From positions 372,001 through 436,000 of the forward strand of contig VWVT01000002.1 in the NCBI GenBank assembly GCA_008638415.1: a stretch of DNA of 64,000 nucleotides, written 5' to 3'. Position 1 is the stretch's first letter. The number at the start of each line of letters is the position of its first letter. Source of the stretch: Nocardiopsis sinuspersici (GTDB taxonomy: Bacteria > Actinomycetota > Actinomycetes > Streptosporangiales > Streptosporangiaceae). Shown in pieces: positions 19,611 to 28,374 of this stretch. The notes beneath the pieces were generated by a model, which saw nothing but the letters and a program-made list of their open reading frames with translations, ran no database searches and was not told where the DNA came from. The translations under genes were made by a program, and so were the position numbers.

Positions 19611-20624
19611 TTACTGTCCTGCCAAAATCTGTCCGATGTACCGAGCCACGGCGCGTACTGCTCCCATCGTCCCGGGGTAGTCCATCCGGGTGGGCCCCAC
19701 CACGCCGATCTTGGCGAGCGACTGGTTTCCCACACCGTAGTCGGCCGAGACGACGGAAGTGGATCTGAGTCCCTCGTGAAAGTTCTCCGCGCCGATGCGC
19801 ACCGTGAGCATCGACGGGTCCTTCGCCTCTCCCAACAAACGGATGAGGACCATGTTCTCTTCCAGTGCCTCCAGGACGTCCCGCAGACTGGCCGCGAAGT
19901 CGACGGCGGCGAGGTTGGCCGTCCCCGCGAGGACGATCTTCTCCTCGTGCCGTTCGACGAGGCTCTCCAGAAGGACGGAGAGGACCGACAGCGCCATGTG
20001 GCGGTGCTCGGGCGGGACCTGGGAGGGAAGGTCCTCCACCGCGCCGGGAACCTCGCCGAGGTAGAGCCCGGAGATGGCCCGGTTGAGCATGCCGCGCAGG
20101 TCGTTGACGGCGGTCTCGTTGATCTCGCCCAAACCGTCGATGACACGCTGTTCGACACGGCCCGTGTTGGTGATCACGACCATCATGACCCGCTGGGTCC
20201 CGAGGGGGATCAGCTCCACGTGCTGAACCGACGAGCGGGTCAGCGAGGGGTACTGGACGATCGCGACCTGGCGTGTGAGCTGGGAGAGGAGCCGCACGGT
20301 GCGGGCGACGATCTCGTCGAGGTCCACGGCGCCGGTGAGAAAGGACTCGATGGCGCGCCGCTCCGCGGACGAGAGCGGCTTGACCGAGGAGAGCCGGTCG
20401 ACGAAGAGCCGGTACCCCTTGTCCGTGGGCACCCGGCCGGCACTGGTGTGCGGCTGGGTGATGTAGCCGTCCTCCTCCAGAGCGACCATGTCGTTGCGGA
20501 TCGTCGCCGGGGAGACGCCGAGCCGGTGACGGTCGGCCAACGCCTTGGATCCCACGGGCTCGTTGGTGTTGACGAAGTCCTCGACGACGGCACGCAGGAC
20601 CGCGAGCTTGCGCTCATCCAGCAA
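19611..20624 (-). CDS. hrcA: Heat-inducible repressor HrcA
   Basis: A 337-residue repressor of class I heat-shock genes. The winged helix is at the N-terminus ([39 protein letters not shown]), followed by a GAF-like domain with [21 protein letters not shown] and the closing [22 protein letters not shown] choose TTG at 20624 because AGGAGGT sits seven bases upstream and because HrcA proteins start (M/L)LDERKLAVL; an in-frame GTG at 20642 would add six residues and place the start inside the operator. First gene of hrcA-dnaJ-rsmE. Confidence 0.94.
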   Translation of the reverse strand: MLDERKLAVLRAVVEDFVNTNEPVGSKALADRHRLGVSPATIRNDMVALEEDGYITQPHTSAGRVPTDKGYRLFVDRLSSVKPLSSAERRAIESFLTGAVDLDEIVARTVRLLSQLTRQVAIVQYPSLTRSSVQHVELIPLGTQRVMMVVITNTGRVEQRVIDGLGEINETAVNDLRGMLNRAISGLYLGEVPGAVEDLPSQVPPEHRHMALSVLSVLLESLVERHEEKIVLAGTANLAAVDFAASLRDVLEALEENMVLIRLLGEAKDPSMLTVRIGAENFHEGLRSTSVVSADYGVGNQSLAKIGVVGPTRMDYPGTMGAVRAVARYIGQILAGQ

Positions 20625-20635
20625 CTCGCCACCTC

Positions 20636-20667
20636 CTGGCACTCCATGGTCCTCAGTGCTAATTCTA
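20636..20667 (-). promoter_or_regulatory. CIRCE-like HrcA operator and -10 element
   Basis: On the minus strand, TTAGCACTG - 9 bases - GAGTGCCAG (20662 to 20636). The left arm matches the CIRCE consensus (TTAGCACTC-N9-GAGTGCTAA) at 8 of 9 positions; the right arm has drifted at its end. A -10 TAGAAT (20667-20662) abuts it, so the operator covers the expected transcription start and the Shine-Dalgarno region of hrcA. Confidence 0.85.
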
Positions 20668-20805
20668 TGCCCGGCCGCAAACCCGGTCGGCTACCGGTGG
20701 GTAGAACACCGGGACGCGGCCTCTTCCTTCCTTCTTCCCACCGGATCGGCGGCACGCGCCACCACCGCAGGGGGCCGAGGCCCCGCACCAGTAGACTGCA
20801 CGACC

Positions 20806-21681
20806 GTGGCAACCAAGGGAAACAGCCGTTACGGCCGTGACGTGCTCGCCGGGGACTGGCGCAGGCCCGGGAAAGGGGCCGTGCGCGAGGTGCCCCTGGC
20901 CCGTGACCTGGTCGTGGAGGACGCCGACGAGGCGTTCTGCGGGGCCGTGGTGACCTGGGACAAGGCGACCGTGACCCTGGAGGACCGGCACGGCCGCCGC
21001 CGGGTGTTCGAACTCGGACCGGCCGCGTTCCTGGTCGAGGGCGAACCGGCCACGCTCGTGCGCCCCGCCGCGGCTCCGCGGGGGCCGCTGCGCAGCGCCT
21101 CCGGGTCGGTGGCGGTGCCCGGCGCGCGAGCGCGCACCGCCAGGGAGAGCCGGATCTACGTCGAGGGCGTCCACGACGCCGAACTGGTGGAGCGGGTCTG
21201 GGGCCACGACCTGCGCGTCGAGGGGGTGGCCGTCGAGTTCCTGGAGGGGATCGACGACCTGCCGTCGATCGTGGCGGACTTCTCACCCGGCCCCGGCAGG
21301 AGGCTGGGGGTCCTGGTGGACCACCTGGTACCGGGTTCCAAGGAGACGCGGATCGCCGAACAGGTGCGCGGCGAGCACGTGCTGGTGGCCGGCCATCCCT
21401 ACGTCGACGTGTGGCAGGCGGTGCGGCCGCGTGCCGTGGGCATCGCGGGCTGGCCCGAGGTGCCGCGCGGTGTTCCCTGGAAGGAGGGGGTCGTGCGGGC
21501 TCTGGGGTGGCGGATGGAGACGGGCGAGGCGTGGCGCCGGATCCTGGGATCGGTCCGTACCTATGCTGATCTGGAGCCAGCCCTGCTCGGCCGGGTGGAG
21601 GAGCTGATCGACTTCGTCACCGGACCGCACCCGGACCTCCCCCAGGAAGCGCCGCACGAAGGGAACAGCGGCAGGACCTAG
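20806..21681 (+). CDS. DUF3097 family protein
   Basis: A 291-residue protein of a family conserved in actinobacteria (DUF3097), usually found near hemW and hrcA. The core SRIYVEGVHDAELVERVWG and LGVLVDHLVPGSKETRIAEQV resembles a TOPRIM-type fold (Glu, then Asp-x-x-x-x-Gly-Ser-Lys), which could mean a nucleotidyl-transfer or nuclease role; that is inference. The start is GTG at 20806. A -10-like TAGACT at 20792-20797 lies eight bases upstream, so the message may be leaderless. It is divergent from hrcA. Function unknown. Confidence 0.85.
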   Translation: MATKGNSRYGRDVLAGDWRRPGKGAVREVPLARDLVVEDADEAFCGAVVTWDKATVTLEDRHGRRRVFELGPAAFLVEGEPATLVRPAAAPRGPLRSASGSVAVPGARARTARESRIYVEGVHDAELVERVWGHDLRVEGVAVEFLEGIDDLPSIVADFSPGPGRRLGVLVDHLVPGSKETRIAEQVRGEHVLVAGHPYVDVWQAVRPRAVGIAGWPEVPRGVPWKEGVVRALGWRMETGEAWRRILGSVRTYADLEPALLGRVEELIDFVTGPHPDLPQEAPHEGNSGRT

Positions 21682-21809
21682 GATTTCGCCCAGAGCGAGG
21701 TGTCGGCGCCGTCGGCGCCTCGGGTCCTCCCCGCCTCCGGCCCTGCGCGGTCGTCGGTACAGCCCGGTAGTACGAGAACCGCATCCCACCAGCGGAGCCA
21801 AGGAAGAGC

Positions 21810-23078
21810 ATGAGCGAGACCCCGACGAATCCCCCGTCCCCGGAGGACCCCCACCAGGGGCAGCAGCCCGACGACGGGCAGCAGGAGCACGACAGGCCCC
21901 GGCAGCCGGACCAGGACCGGCCCTCGGGTGGGCAGCCCGGGTACGGGCAGCAGCCCCGGTACGAACAGCCGCCGGGGGCCCACCCCGCCTATGGACAGCC
22001 CTCCGGAGCCCAGTCACCGTACGCACCCCAGCCCGACCAGGAACAGCCGCCCGGCCACGGACAGCGGCCGGATTACGGGCAGCAAGAGTACGGACAGCAG
22101 GAGTACGGGCAGCAGTTCTCCGGCGGCCAGCCCGCCCACGGACAGCCCTCCGGGGCCCAGCCGGGTCACGGTCAACCCGGATACGGCCAGCAGCCCCAGT
22201 ACGGCCAGCCCCAGCAACCCCGGTACGAACAGCCCCAGCAGCCGGGCTACGGCCAGCAGCCCCAGTACCCGGGAGCCCCCGCGGCGTACGGACCGCCGGG
22301 TGCCCACCCCGCCTACGGACAGCCCTCCGGAGCCCAGTCACCGTACGCACCCCAGCCCGACCAGGGACAACAGGTCGGCGGCCAGCCCGCCTACGGACAG
22401 CAGCCGCCCGGTTTCGCTCCTCCCGGTGGCCCCGAACAGCCCGGGTACGACCAGCAGCAGCCCCGGTACGGGCAACCGCAGCAGCCCCAGGCCCCACAGC
22501 CCGGCTACGGGCAGCAGGAGTACGGGCAGCAGTTCTCCGGCGGCCAGCCCGCCTACGGACAGCCCTCCGGGGCCCAGCCGGGTCACGGACAGCCCGGATA
22601 CGGCCAGCAGCCCCAGTACGGCCAGCCCCAGCAGCCGGGCTACGGCCAGCAGCCCCAGTACCCGGGAGCCCCCGCGGCGTACGGACCGCCGGGTGCCCCC
22701 GGCCAGGCCCAGCAGCAGCCCGGCGGCGACGACGGCACGCTGGTGGCCATGCTCGCCCACCTGTCCGGTTTCGTGGTCGCCTGCCTGGGGTGGATCCCGC
22801 CGCTGGCGGTCTACCTCGCCAAGCGCAACCAGTCGCCCTTCGTGCGCCACCACGCGTCGGAGGCGGCGAACTTCCAGCTCACCCTGCTGATTCCGTACGT
22901 CTTCGCCTGGGTCGTCTTCATCGGTCTGGGTATCTTCTTCCCAGAGATGTCCTGGATCGGTTCCCTCCTGATCGCCCTGATATGGATCGGCGCCATCGTT
23001 TTCGGCGTCCTAGGTGCCAGCGGCGCGAACAAGGGAACGTGGTACCGCTATCCGGTGAGTATCCGTCTGCTGAAGTGA
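21810..23078 (+). CDS. DUF4870 membrane protein with prion-like N-terminus
   Basis: A 422-residue protein. Residues 1-305 are low-complexity and made almost only of Gln, Gly, Pro, Tyr, Ala and Ser, with dozens of GYGQQ-, AYGQPSGAQ- and QYGQPQQP-type units. Residues about 310-422 are a DUF4870 (Tic20-like) domain with three or four membrane spans ([69 protein letters not shown]), ending [15 protein letters not shown] at 21810 after AGGAAGAG. A shorter paralogue follows 46 bases downstream. No enzymatic motif. The N-terminus is probably cytoplasmic and disordered, and may self-associate. Confidence 0.88.
   Translation: MSETPTNPPSPEDPHQGQQPDDGQQEHDRPRQPDQDRPSGGQPGYGQQPRYEQPPGAHPAYGQPSGAQSPYAPQPDQEQPPGHGQRPDYGQQEYGQQEYGQQFSGGQPAHGQPSGAQPGHGQPGYGQQPQYGQPQQPRYEQPQQPGYGQQPQYPGAPAAYGPPGAHPAYGQPSGAQSPYAPQPDQGQQVGGQPAYGQQPPGFAPPGGPEQPGYDQQQPRYGQPQQPQAPQPGYGQQEYGQQFSGGQPAYGQPSGAQPGHGQPGYGQQPQYGQPQQPGYGQQPQYPGAPAAYGPPGAPGQAQQQPGGDDGTLVAMLAHLSGFVVACLGWIPPLAVYLAKRNQSPFVRHHASEAANFQLTLLIPYVFAWVVFIGLGIFFPEMSWIGSLLIALIWIGAIVFGVLGASGANKGTWYRYPVSIRLLK
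21971..22364 (+). repeat. 70-bp near-identical repeat pair in the DUF4870 gene
   Basis: Positions 21971-22040 and 22295-22364 match at 68 of 70 bases, offset by 324 bp (108 codons). Each encodes one [20 protein letters not shown] unit plus a few residues. The offset is a multiple of three, so the repeat preserves the frame. Confidence 0.9.
22095..22632 (+). repeat. 121-bp near-identical repeat pair in the DUF4870 gene
   Basis: Positions 22095-22215 and 22512-22632 agree at about 118 of 121 bases, offset by 417 bp (139 codons). The encoded unit runs from [14 protein letters not shown] to QYGQPQQP. Confidence 0.9.
22230..22697 (+). repeat. 75-bp identical repeat pair in the DUF4870 gene
   Basis: Positions 22230-22304 and 22623-22697 appear identical, offset by 393 bp (131 codons). 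They encode [20 protein letters not shown] and the PPGA that follows. Together with the two other pairs this shows a block duplication with small in-frame rearrangements. Confidence 0.9.
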
Positions 23079-23124
23079 TCCCCGCCCGCGTGTAGTCCGA
23101 CTCGTCCGCGCAAAGGAACCAACG

Positions 23125-23796
23125 ATGTCCTACCCCAGCAATCCACCCGAGGACCCCCACGGCCAGGGCCAGCAGCCGGGCCAGGAGGGATCCGGCGGGT
23201 ACCCCTCCCAGCCCGGACACCCCAGCGGTGGTTACCCCTCCCAGCCCGGGCACCCCGGCGGGGGCCACCCCGACCAGCCGGGTCAGCCCGGCTACCAGCA
23301 GGGCGGCTACCCGCCTCCTCCCGGCGGCTACCCGGGTCAGCCCGGGTACCAGGAGCAGAGCGGCGGCTACCCGGCCGGCAACTACCAGCAGCCCGGCTAT
23401 CAGCAGGGCGGCTACCAGCAGGGCGGCTACGGCCAGCCGGGAGGCTACGGCCACTCCTCGGCCACGACCGGCCAGCCCAACTCCGACGAGCGCCAGATGG
23501 GCCTGTTCGCCCACCTGGGAGGCGGCCTCCTCGGCTGGCTCGTCCCGCTGATCATCTACCTGCTGAAGAAGGACGAGTCGCCGTTCATCCGCGACCAGTC
23601 CGCGCAGGCGCTGAACTTCCAGCTCCTGATCCTGATCGGCTACCTGATCTCCAGCGTCCTGATGATCGTCATCATCGGTGCCCTGACCTGGTTCGTCGTC
23701 TGGGTCGTGTCCATCGTCTTCGGCATCCTGGGCGGTATGGCCGCCAGCCGCGGCGAGTGGTACCGCTACCCGTTCAACGTCAGCTGGGTCAAGTAG
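23125..23796 (+). CDS. Second DUF4870 membrane protein
   Basis: A 223-residue paralogue of the preceding gene. Residues 1-118 are Gly/Tyr/Gln/Pro-rich with [10 protein letters not shown] and YQQGGY repeats. Residues 125-223 form the DUF4870 domain ([44 protein letters not shown] at its start, quoted in part) with three membrane spans and the same ending [15 protein letters not shown] at 23125 with AAAGGA upstream. Tandem paralogues with different low-complexity tails suggest a hetero-oligomeric membrane assembly; unproven. Confidence 0.88.
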   Translation: MSYPSNPPEDPHGQGQQPGQEGSGGYPSQPGHPSGGYPSQPGHPGGGHPDQPGQPGYQQGGYPPPPGGYPGQPGYQEQSGGYPAGNYQQPGYQQGGYQQGGYGQPGGYGHSSATTGQPNSDERQMGLFAHLGGGLLGWLVPLIIYLLKKDESPFIRDQSAQALNFQLLILIGYLISSVLMIVIIGALTWFVVWVVSIVFGILGGMAASRGEWYRYPFNVSWVK

Positions 23797-23813
23797 GACC
23801 GTGTGCGGCGCAC

Positions 23814-23842
23814 AAGGGGTCCGGCCACCGGCCGGGCCCCTT
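23814..23842. terminator. Hairpin between DUF4870 and hemW
   Basis: AAGGGGTCCGGCC (23814-23826) pairs with GGCCGGGCCCCTT (23830-23842) with one G-U pair and a three-base loop, between convergent genes. Confidence 0.65.
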
Positions 23843-23871
23843 CGCCGTGTCCGGGCACGGGCGGCGGGCCC

Positions 23872-25104
23872 TCAGGTGAGATCGCGCACCACGGCGTCGG
23901 CGAGCAGGCGCCCCCGCCTGGTGAGGACCGCCCTGCCCGCCTCGTGGGCGTCGGGGTCCAGCAGGCCCTCGGCGACGGCCCTCTCGGCGGCGACGCGGCC
24001 GTGCGGCTCCAGCAGGTCCAGCGGGCAGCCCTGTTCCACGCGCAGCTCCAGCAGGACGCGCTCGAAGCGGCGCTCCTCCCCGGTGAGCACCTCGCGGGCC
24101 AGGCCGGGGCTGTCCCCGGCGGCCAGGCGGGCGGCGTAGGCGGCGGGGTGCTTGACGTTCCACCAGCGGGTGCCGCCGACGTGGCCGTGCGCGCCCGGCC
24201 CCACGCCCCACCAGTGGCCGCCGGTCCAGTAGAGCAGGTTGTGCCTGCTGCGCCCCTCGGGGGTACGCGCCCAGTTGGACACCTCGTAGGCGGTGAACCC
24301 GGCCGAGGAGAGGACCTCGTCGGCCATGAGGTAGCGGTCGGCCATCGCGTCGTCGTCGGGCTCGGTGAGCTCGCCCCTGCGGACCCGTGCGGCCAGCCGG
24401 GTGCCCTCCTCGACGATGAGCGAGTAGGCGGAGACGTGGTCCGGTCCGGCGGAGACCGCGGCCTCCAGGGAGGCCCGCCAGTCGTCGTCGCTCTCGCCGG
24501 GCGTGCCGTAGATCAGGTCCAGGTTGACGTGTTCGAACCCGGCCCGGCGCGCCCACTCCACGCACTGCTCGGGGCGGCCGGGGGTGTGGCCGCGCTCCAG
24601 CACCCTGAGCACGTGGGTGCGGGCGCTCTGCATGCCGAAGGAGATCCGGGTGAACCCGGCCCGGCGCAGCCGCTCCAGGTAGTCGGGGGTGACGGTCTCG
24701 GGGTTGGCCTCGGTGGTCAGCTCGGCGTCGGGGGTGAGCCCGAAGCGGTCGCGGACCGCGGCGACGATCCGGCCCAGGTCCTCGGCGGACAGCAGGGTGG
24801 GCGTCCCCCCGCCGACGAACACGGTGCTCACCGGCGGGCGCCTCCCCGTCAGGACCCGGTCGGCCAGTTCCACCTCGGCGATGGCCTGGTCGGCGTAGTT
24901 GTCGCGGGAGGCGGTGGCGGTCCCGTCCCGGGAGACCAGCTCCTCGGCCGTGTAGGTGTTGAAGTCGCAGTAGCCGCAGCGGGTGACGCAGAAGGGCACG
25001 TGGACGTAGAACCCGAGGGGCCGGTCGCCGAGTTCGGCGAGGGACTGCTCGGGCAGTTCCCCGGTGCTCGGTACGGGATCGCCGTCGAGGGCAACGGAAG
25101 GCAT
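23872..25104 (-). CDS. hemW: Heme chaperone HemW (radical SAM)
   Basis: A 410-residue radical SAM protein of the HemW branch, formerly annotated as oxygen-independent coproporphyrinogen oxidase. The cluster motif is CVTRCGYCDF (Cys-x3-Cys-x2-Cys). It is followed by VFVGGGTPTLL, the SAM-binding ISFGMQSARTHVLRVLERGH, and NLDLIYGTPGESDDDW. The C-terminal domain has GPGAHGHVGGTRWWNVKHP. HemW binds heme and delivers it to respiratory proteins; HemN proper would carry a fourth Cys just after the motif, and here that position is Phe (CDFN). Upstream of it on the same strand is the LacI regulator, 85 bases away. Confidence 0.93.
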   Translation of the reverse strand: MPSVALDGDPVPSTGELPEQSLAELGDRPLGFYVHVPFCVTRCGYCDFNTYTAEELVSRDGTATASRDNYADQAIAEVELADRVLTGRRPPVSTVFVGGGTPTLLSAEDLGRIVAAVRDRFGLTPDAELTTEANPETVTPDYLERLRRAGFTRISFGMQSARTHVLRVLERGHTPGRPEQCVEWARRAGFEHVNLDLIYGTPGESDDDWRASLEAAVSAGPDHVSAYSLIVEEGTRLAARVRRGELTEPDDDAMADRYLMADEVLSSAGFTAYEVSNWARTPEGRSRHNLLYWTGGHWWGVGPGAHGHVGGTRWWNVKHPAAYAARLAAGDSPGLAREVLTGEERRFERVLLELRVEQGCPLDLLEPHGRVAAERAVAEGLLDPDAHEAGRAVLTRRGRLLADAVVRDLT

Positions 25105-25189
25105 GTCCCCAGTGTCGCCGACGGGACGAGGTGCCCGGGCACGCGCGCGAGTGCCCGGGACCCCTCAGCCGCTGTGGCGGCCGCGGGCC

Positions 25190-26305
25190 TCAGACCCGGG
25201 GACGGTCGGCCTCGTGGTCGGCGGAGGCGGTGTCGACGGAGGGGACCCGTGTGGCGGAGGGGGTCGGGGAGGTGACGGAGGTCGCTTCGGGGGCGTGCCT
25301 GCGGGCGGGGGCGATCGCGGTGGATCCGCGGACGACCAGCTCGGGGTCGAAGACGTACTCGGTGTGGGAGACGGGGTGCCCGGCGATCTCGTCGCACAGG
25401 GCGCGCACGGCGGCCAGCGCCATGGCGCTCACCGGCTGGCGGACGGTGGTCAGCGGGGGGTCGGTGAAGGCGATGAGCTGGGAGTCGTCGAAGCCCACGA
25501 CCGAGAAGTCCCGGGGGACGCGCATGCCGCGCTGGCGGGCGGCGCGGATGGCGCCCAGGGCCATCATGTCCGAGCCGCAGACCATGGCGGTGACGCCGCG
25601 CTCGATGAGCCTGGAGGCGGCGGCGTGGCCGCCCTCCACGCCGAACAGCGACAGCTCCACGAGGTCGTCGCCGTCCAGTCCGTGCCGTGCCAGGGCCTGG
25701 TGGTAGCCGTCGAGCTTGCGGCGGACCGGGACGTAGCGCTCGGGACCGCTGGTGAAGCCGATGCGGGTGTGGCCGAGGGCGACCAGGTGGTCGACGGCCA
25801 GACGGCCGGCCTCCCGGTCGTCGCAGGAGATGAACGCGGCGGGGATGGTGTCGGCGAACCCGTTGACGAGCACGATCGGAAGCCTGTGCGAGACCAGGGC
25901 GTGGTAGCGCTCGTGGGAGGCGGTGGTGTCGGCGTGGCGCCCGGAGACGAAGAGGATGCCGGAGACGTTGCGCTCCAGGAGCAGCTCCACGTACTCGTCC
26001 TCGGTTATTCCGCCGGGGGTCTGGGTGCACAGTACGGGCGTGTACCCGCGCTGGGCGAGCGCCCCCTCGGCGGCCTGGGCGAACATCGGGAAGACCGGGT
26101 TCTCCAACTCGGGTATGACCATGCCGACCAGACCCGCCGAACGCTGCCGCAGCCGGGCCGGGCGTTCGTAGCCGAGCACGTCCAGAGCGGTCAGGACGGC
26201 TTTGCGTGTGTCGCTGCCGACACCAGGCTTGTCGTTGAGCACCCGCGAGACGGTCGCCTCGCTGACGCCTGCGTGCCGCGCGATGTCGGCAAGTCGTGGA
26301 CCCAT
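25190..26305 (-). CDS. LacI-family repressor of the maltose-type locus
   Basis: A 371-residue LacI/GalR regulator. The helix-turn-helix with hinge is RLADIARHAGVSEATVSRVL followed by NDKPGVGSDTRKAVLTALDVLGYERPARLR. A periplasmic-binding-protein-like core follows with LVGMVIPELENPVFP and GFDDSQLIAFTDPPLTTVRQP. I use the ATG at 26305; GTG at 26335 is an alternative. It is divergent from the GH13 glucosidase, and CTTGC-type palindromes stand before that gene and before malE, so it most likely represses both in the absence of maltose-like sugar. The C-terminal 45 residues form a variable acidic tail. Confidence 0.9.
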   Translation of the reverse strand: MGPRLADIARHAGVSEATVSRVLNDKPGVGSDTRKAVLTALDVLGYERPARLRQRSAGLVGMVIPELENPVFPMFAQAAEGALAQRGYTPVLCTQTPGGITEDEYVELLLERNVSGILFVSGRHADTTASHERYHALVSHRLPIVLVNGFADTIPAAFISCDDREAGRLAVDHLVALGHTRIGFTSGPERYVPVRRKLDGYHQALARHGLDGDDLVELSLFGVEGGHAAASRLIERGVTAMVCGSDMMALGAIRAARQRGMRVPRDFSVVGFDDSQLIAFTDPPLTTVRQPVSAMALAAVRALCDEIAGHPVSHTEYVFDPELVVRGSTAIAPARRHAPEATSVTSPTPSATRVPSVDTASADHEADRPRV

Positions 26306-26330
26306 AGGCGCAACTCTAGTCGAGATCGGC

Positions 26331-26376
26331 GTCACATGGCCGAAAGTTGGCGGTAATCTTGCGCAAGAACTTGCAG
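26331..26376 (+). promoter_or_regulatory. GH13 promoter with LacI-type operators
   Basis: -35 GTCACA (26331-26336), a 17-base spacer and -10 TAATCT (26354-26359). The palindrome CTTGCGCAAG (26358-26367) covers the expected transcription start, followed two bases later by CTTGCAG (26370-26376). CTTGCAG-type sites resemble those described for maltose regulators of Streptomyces. Confidence 0.55.
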
Positions 26377-26402
26377 TCGCCCATAGGGAAGGACCCCCAC
26401 TG

Positions 26403-28004
26403 ATGGAGCCTCAGTCGCACTGGTGGCGTGACGCGGCCATCTACCAGATCTACGTGCGCAGCTTCGCCGACTCCAACGGTGACGGGGAGGGCGACCTCGC
26501 CGGTATCCGTGAGCGCCTCCCCCACCTGGCCGAGCTCGGCGTGGACGCGATCTGGTTGACCCCGTTCTACGTATCCCCCCTCGCCGACGGCGGATACGAC
26601 GTCGCCGACTACCGCGACGTCGACCCGCGCTTTGGCACCCTGGAGGACTTCGACGCCCTCCTGGCCGCCGCCCACGACGCGGGCATCCGCCTGATCATCG
26701 ACGTCGTGCCCAACCACTCCTCCTCCGCCCACCGGTGGTTCCGCGAGGCCGTGGCCGCGGAGCCGGGCGACCACGCCCGTTCGCGGTACATCTTCCGGGA
26801 CGGCCGCGGGCCCGACGGGGAGGAGCCGCCCAACAACTGGAAGTCGATCTTCGGCGGTCCGGCCTGGACCCGCCTCAAGCGGCCCGACGGCACCCCCGAG
26901 CAGTGGTACCTGCACCTGTTCGACCCCGAGCAGCCCGACTTCGACTGGACCAGCCAGGAGGTGCACGACGAGTTCGACGACGTGCTGCGCTTCTGGCTGG
27001 ACCGGGGAGTGGACGGCTTCCGCATCGACGTCGCGCACGGCATGGTCAAGGACCCCGAGCTGCCCGACATCGCCGAGGACGCCAAGGCCGACCTGCTCGA
27101 CGGCAGTACGACGCTGCCCTACTTCGACCAGGACGGCGTGCACGAGATCTACCGCCGCTGGTCGCGGATCGCGGCCGAGTACCCGGGCGACCGCGCCCTG
27201 GTGGCCGAGGCGTGGGTGGAGAGCGCCGACCGGGTGGCCCGCTACCTGCGCCCGGACGAGCTGCACCAGGCGTTCAACTTCGAGTACCTGACCGCGCCGT
27301 GGGACGCCGGCCGGCTGCGCGAGGTCATCGACGGCTCCCTGGCGGCCAACGGCGCGGTGGGCGCGACCACCACGTGGGTGCTGTCCAACCACGACGTGAC
27401 CCGGCACGTGACCCGTTTCGGCGGGGGCGAGCAGGGACTGCGCCGGGCGCGCGCGGCGACGCTGCTGATGCTGGGCCTGCCCGGCTCCGTGTACATGTAC
27501 CAGGGCGAGGAGCTGGGCCTTCCCGAGGTCACCGACCTGCCCGAGGACGCGTTGCAGGACCCGACGTGGGAGCGTTCGGGCCGCACCGACCGCGGCCGGG
27601 ACGGCTGCCGGGTGCCGCTGCCGTGGGAGGACGGGAGCGCCCCGTACGGGTTCGGCCCCGAGGGCAGCGTCCCGTGGCTGCCGATGCCCGAGGGCTGGGG
27701 CGCCCTGTCGCGCGCCTCCCAGCGCGGTGTGAAGGACTCGACCCTGGAGCTGTACACCCGGGCGCTGCGCCTGCGCCGGGAACTGGACGCGCTCGGCGAC
27801 GGGTCGATGGCCTGGCTGGACGCGCCCGAGGGCGTGCTGTACTTCGAGCGCGGGTCCGGTGTGCGTGTCGCGGCCAACCTCACCGGTGAGGCCGTGGAGC
27901 TTGCGGCCCCGGGCGAGGTGCTCGTGGCCAGCGGCCCGGTCGACGAGCCGACCGGGGACGCCCTGACGCTGCCCGCCGAGACGGCGGTGTGGCTGCGCGG
28001 CTGA
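26403..28004 (+). CDS. GH13 alpha-glucosidase
   Basis: A 533-residue glycoside hydrolase of family 13, oligo-1,6-glucosidase/alpha-glucosidase type, acting on imported maltose-like oligosaccharides in the cytoplasm (no signal peptide). The catalytic triad is visible: nucleophile Asp209 in GFRIDVAHG, acid/base Glu269 in VAEAW, and Asp331 in LSNHDV. Region I is DVVPNHSS. The N-terminal WWRDAAIYQIYVRSFADSNG and DLAGI are standard for the subfamily. The ATG at 26403 follows AAGGA. It is divergent from the LacI gene, with operators between. Confidence 0.93.
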   Translation: MEPQSHWWRDAAIYQIYVRSFADSNGDGEGDLAGIRERLPHLAELGVDAIWLTPFYVSPLADGGYDVADYRDVDPRFGTLEDFDALLAAAHDAGIRLIIDVVPNHSSSAHRWFREAVAAEPGDHARSRYIFRDGRGPDGEEPPNNWKSIFGGPAWTRLKRPDGTPEQWYLHLFDPEQPDFDWTSQEVHDEFDDVLRFWLDRGVDGFRIDVAHGMVKDPELPDIAEDAKADLLDGSTTLPYFDQDGVHEIYRRWSRIAAEYPGDRALVAEAWVESADRVARYLRPDELHQAFNFEYLTAPWDAGRLREVIDGSLAANGAVGATTTWVLSNHDVTRHVTRFGGGEQGLRRARAATLLMLGLPGSVYMYQGEELGLPEVTDLPEDALQDPTWERSGRTDRGRDGCRVPLPWEDGSAPYGFGPEGSVPWLPMPEGWGALSRASQRGVKDSTLELYTRALRLRRELDALGDGSMAWLDAPEGVLYFERGSGVRVAANLTGEAVELAAPGEVLVASGPVDEPTGDALTLPAETAVWLRG

Positions 28005-28012
28005 CCCCGCCC

Positions 28013-28046
28013 GGGCGGTACCGGAGCACACGCCCCGGTACCGCCC
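28013..28046 (+). terminator. Terminator after the GH13 gene
   Basis: GGGCGGTACCGG (28013-28024) pairs perfectly with CCGGTACCGCCC (28035-28046), a 12-bp stem with a 10-base loop, eight bases after the stop. Confidence 0.75.
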
Positions 28047-28374
28047 GCACCCGTGGACCCGGGTCCGCGGCGCCACCGGCCGAGACGCAGGTCACGAACG
28101 CTTCCGAGCGGTCCGGCACGGTGTGTTCAATGGTGTTACTAAACTTCTGTTCATCACACGGATGATCATCCTGGCGTCACAGTGCCGCTACGCACCGCAG
28201 GATGTCACGCCCTCGTTTCCACTGCGTTTCCACATCTTTATGCAGGGAACCCGCAAAGTCTTTCAAAGCTTGCAAGTTATTGCTAGCGTCACATCACCAC
28301 GCATGCCCGGCCCGGGGCCACCGACGAAGCGCATGCGCGACCTCCTCAGTACGGCCTCCCGGAAGGAAGACACC
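28047..28374 (+). promoter_or_regulatory. AT-richer control region upstream of malE, with CTTGCAAG operator
   Basis: A long leader between the GH13 terminator and malE, with a GC content well below its surroundings. The best promoter is -35 TTTCAA (28261-28266), 17 bases, -10 TAGCGT (28284-28289). The palindrome CTTGCAAG (28269-28276) lies in the spacer and matches the CTTGC-type sites before the GH13 gene. A Shine-Dalgarno GGAAGGA precedes the malE ATG. Confidence 0.45.
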
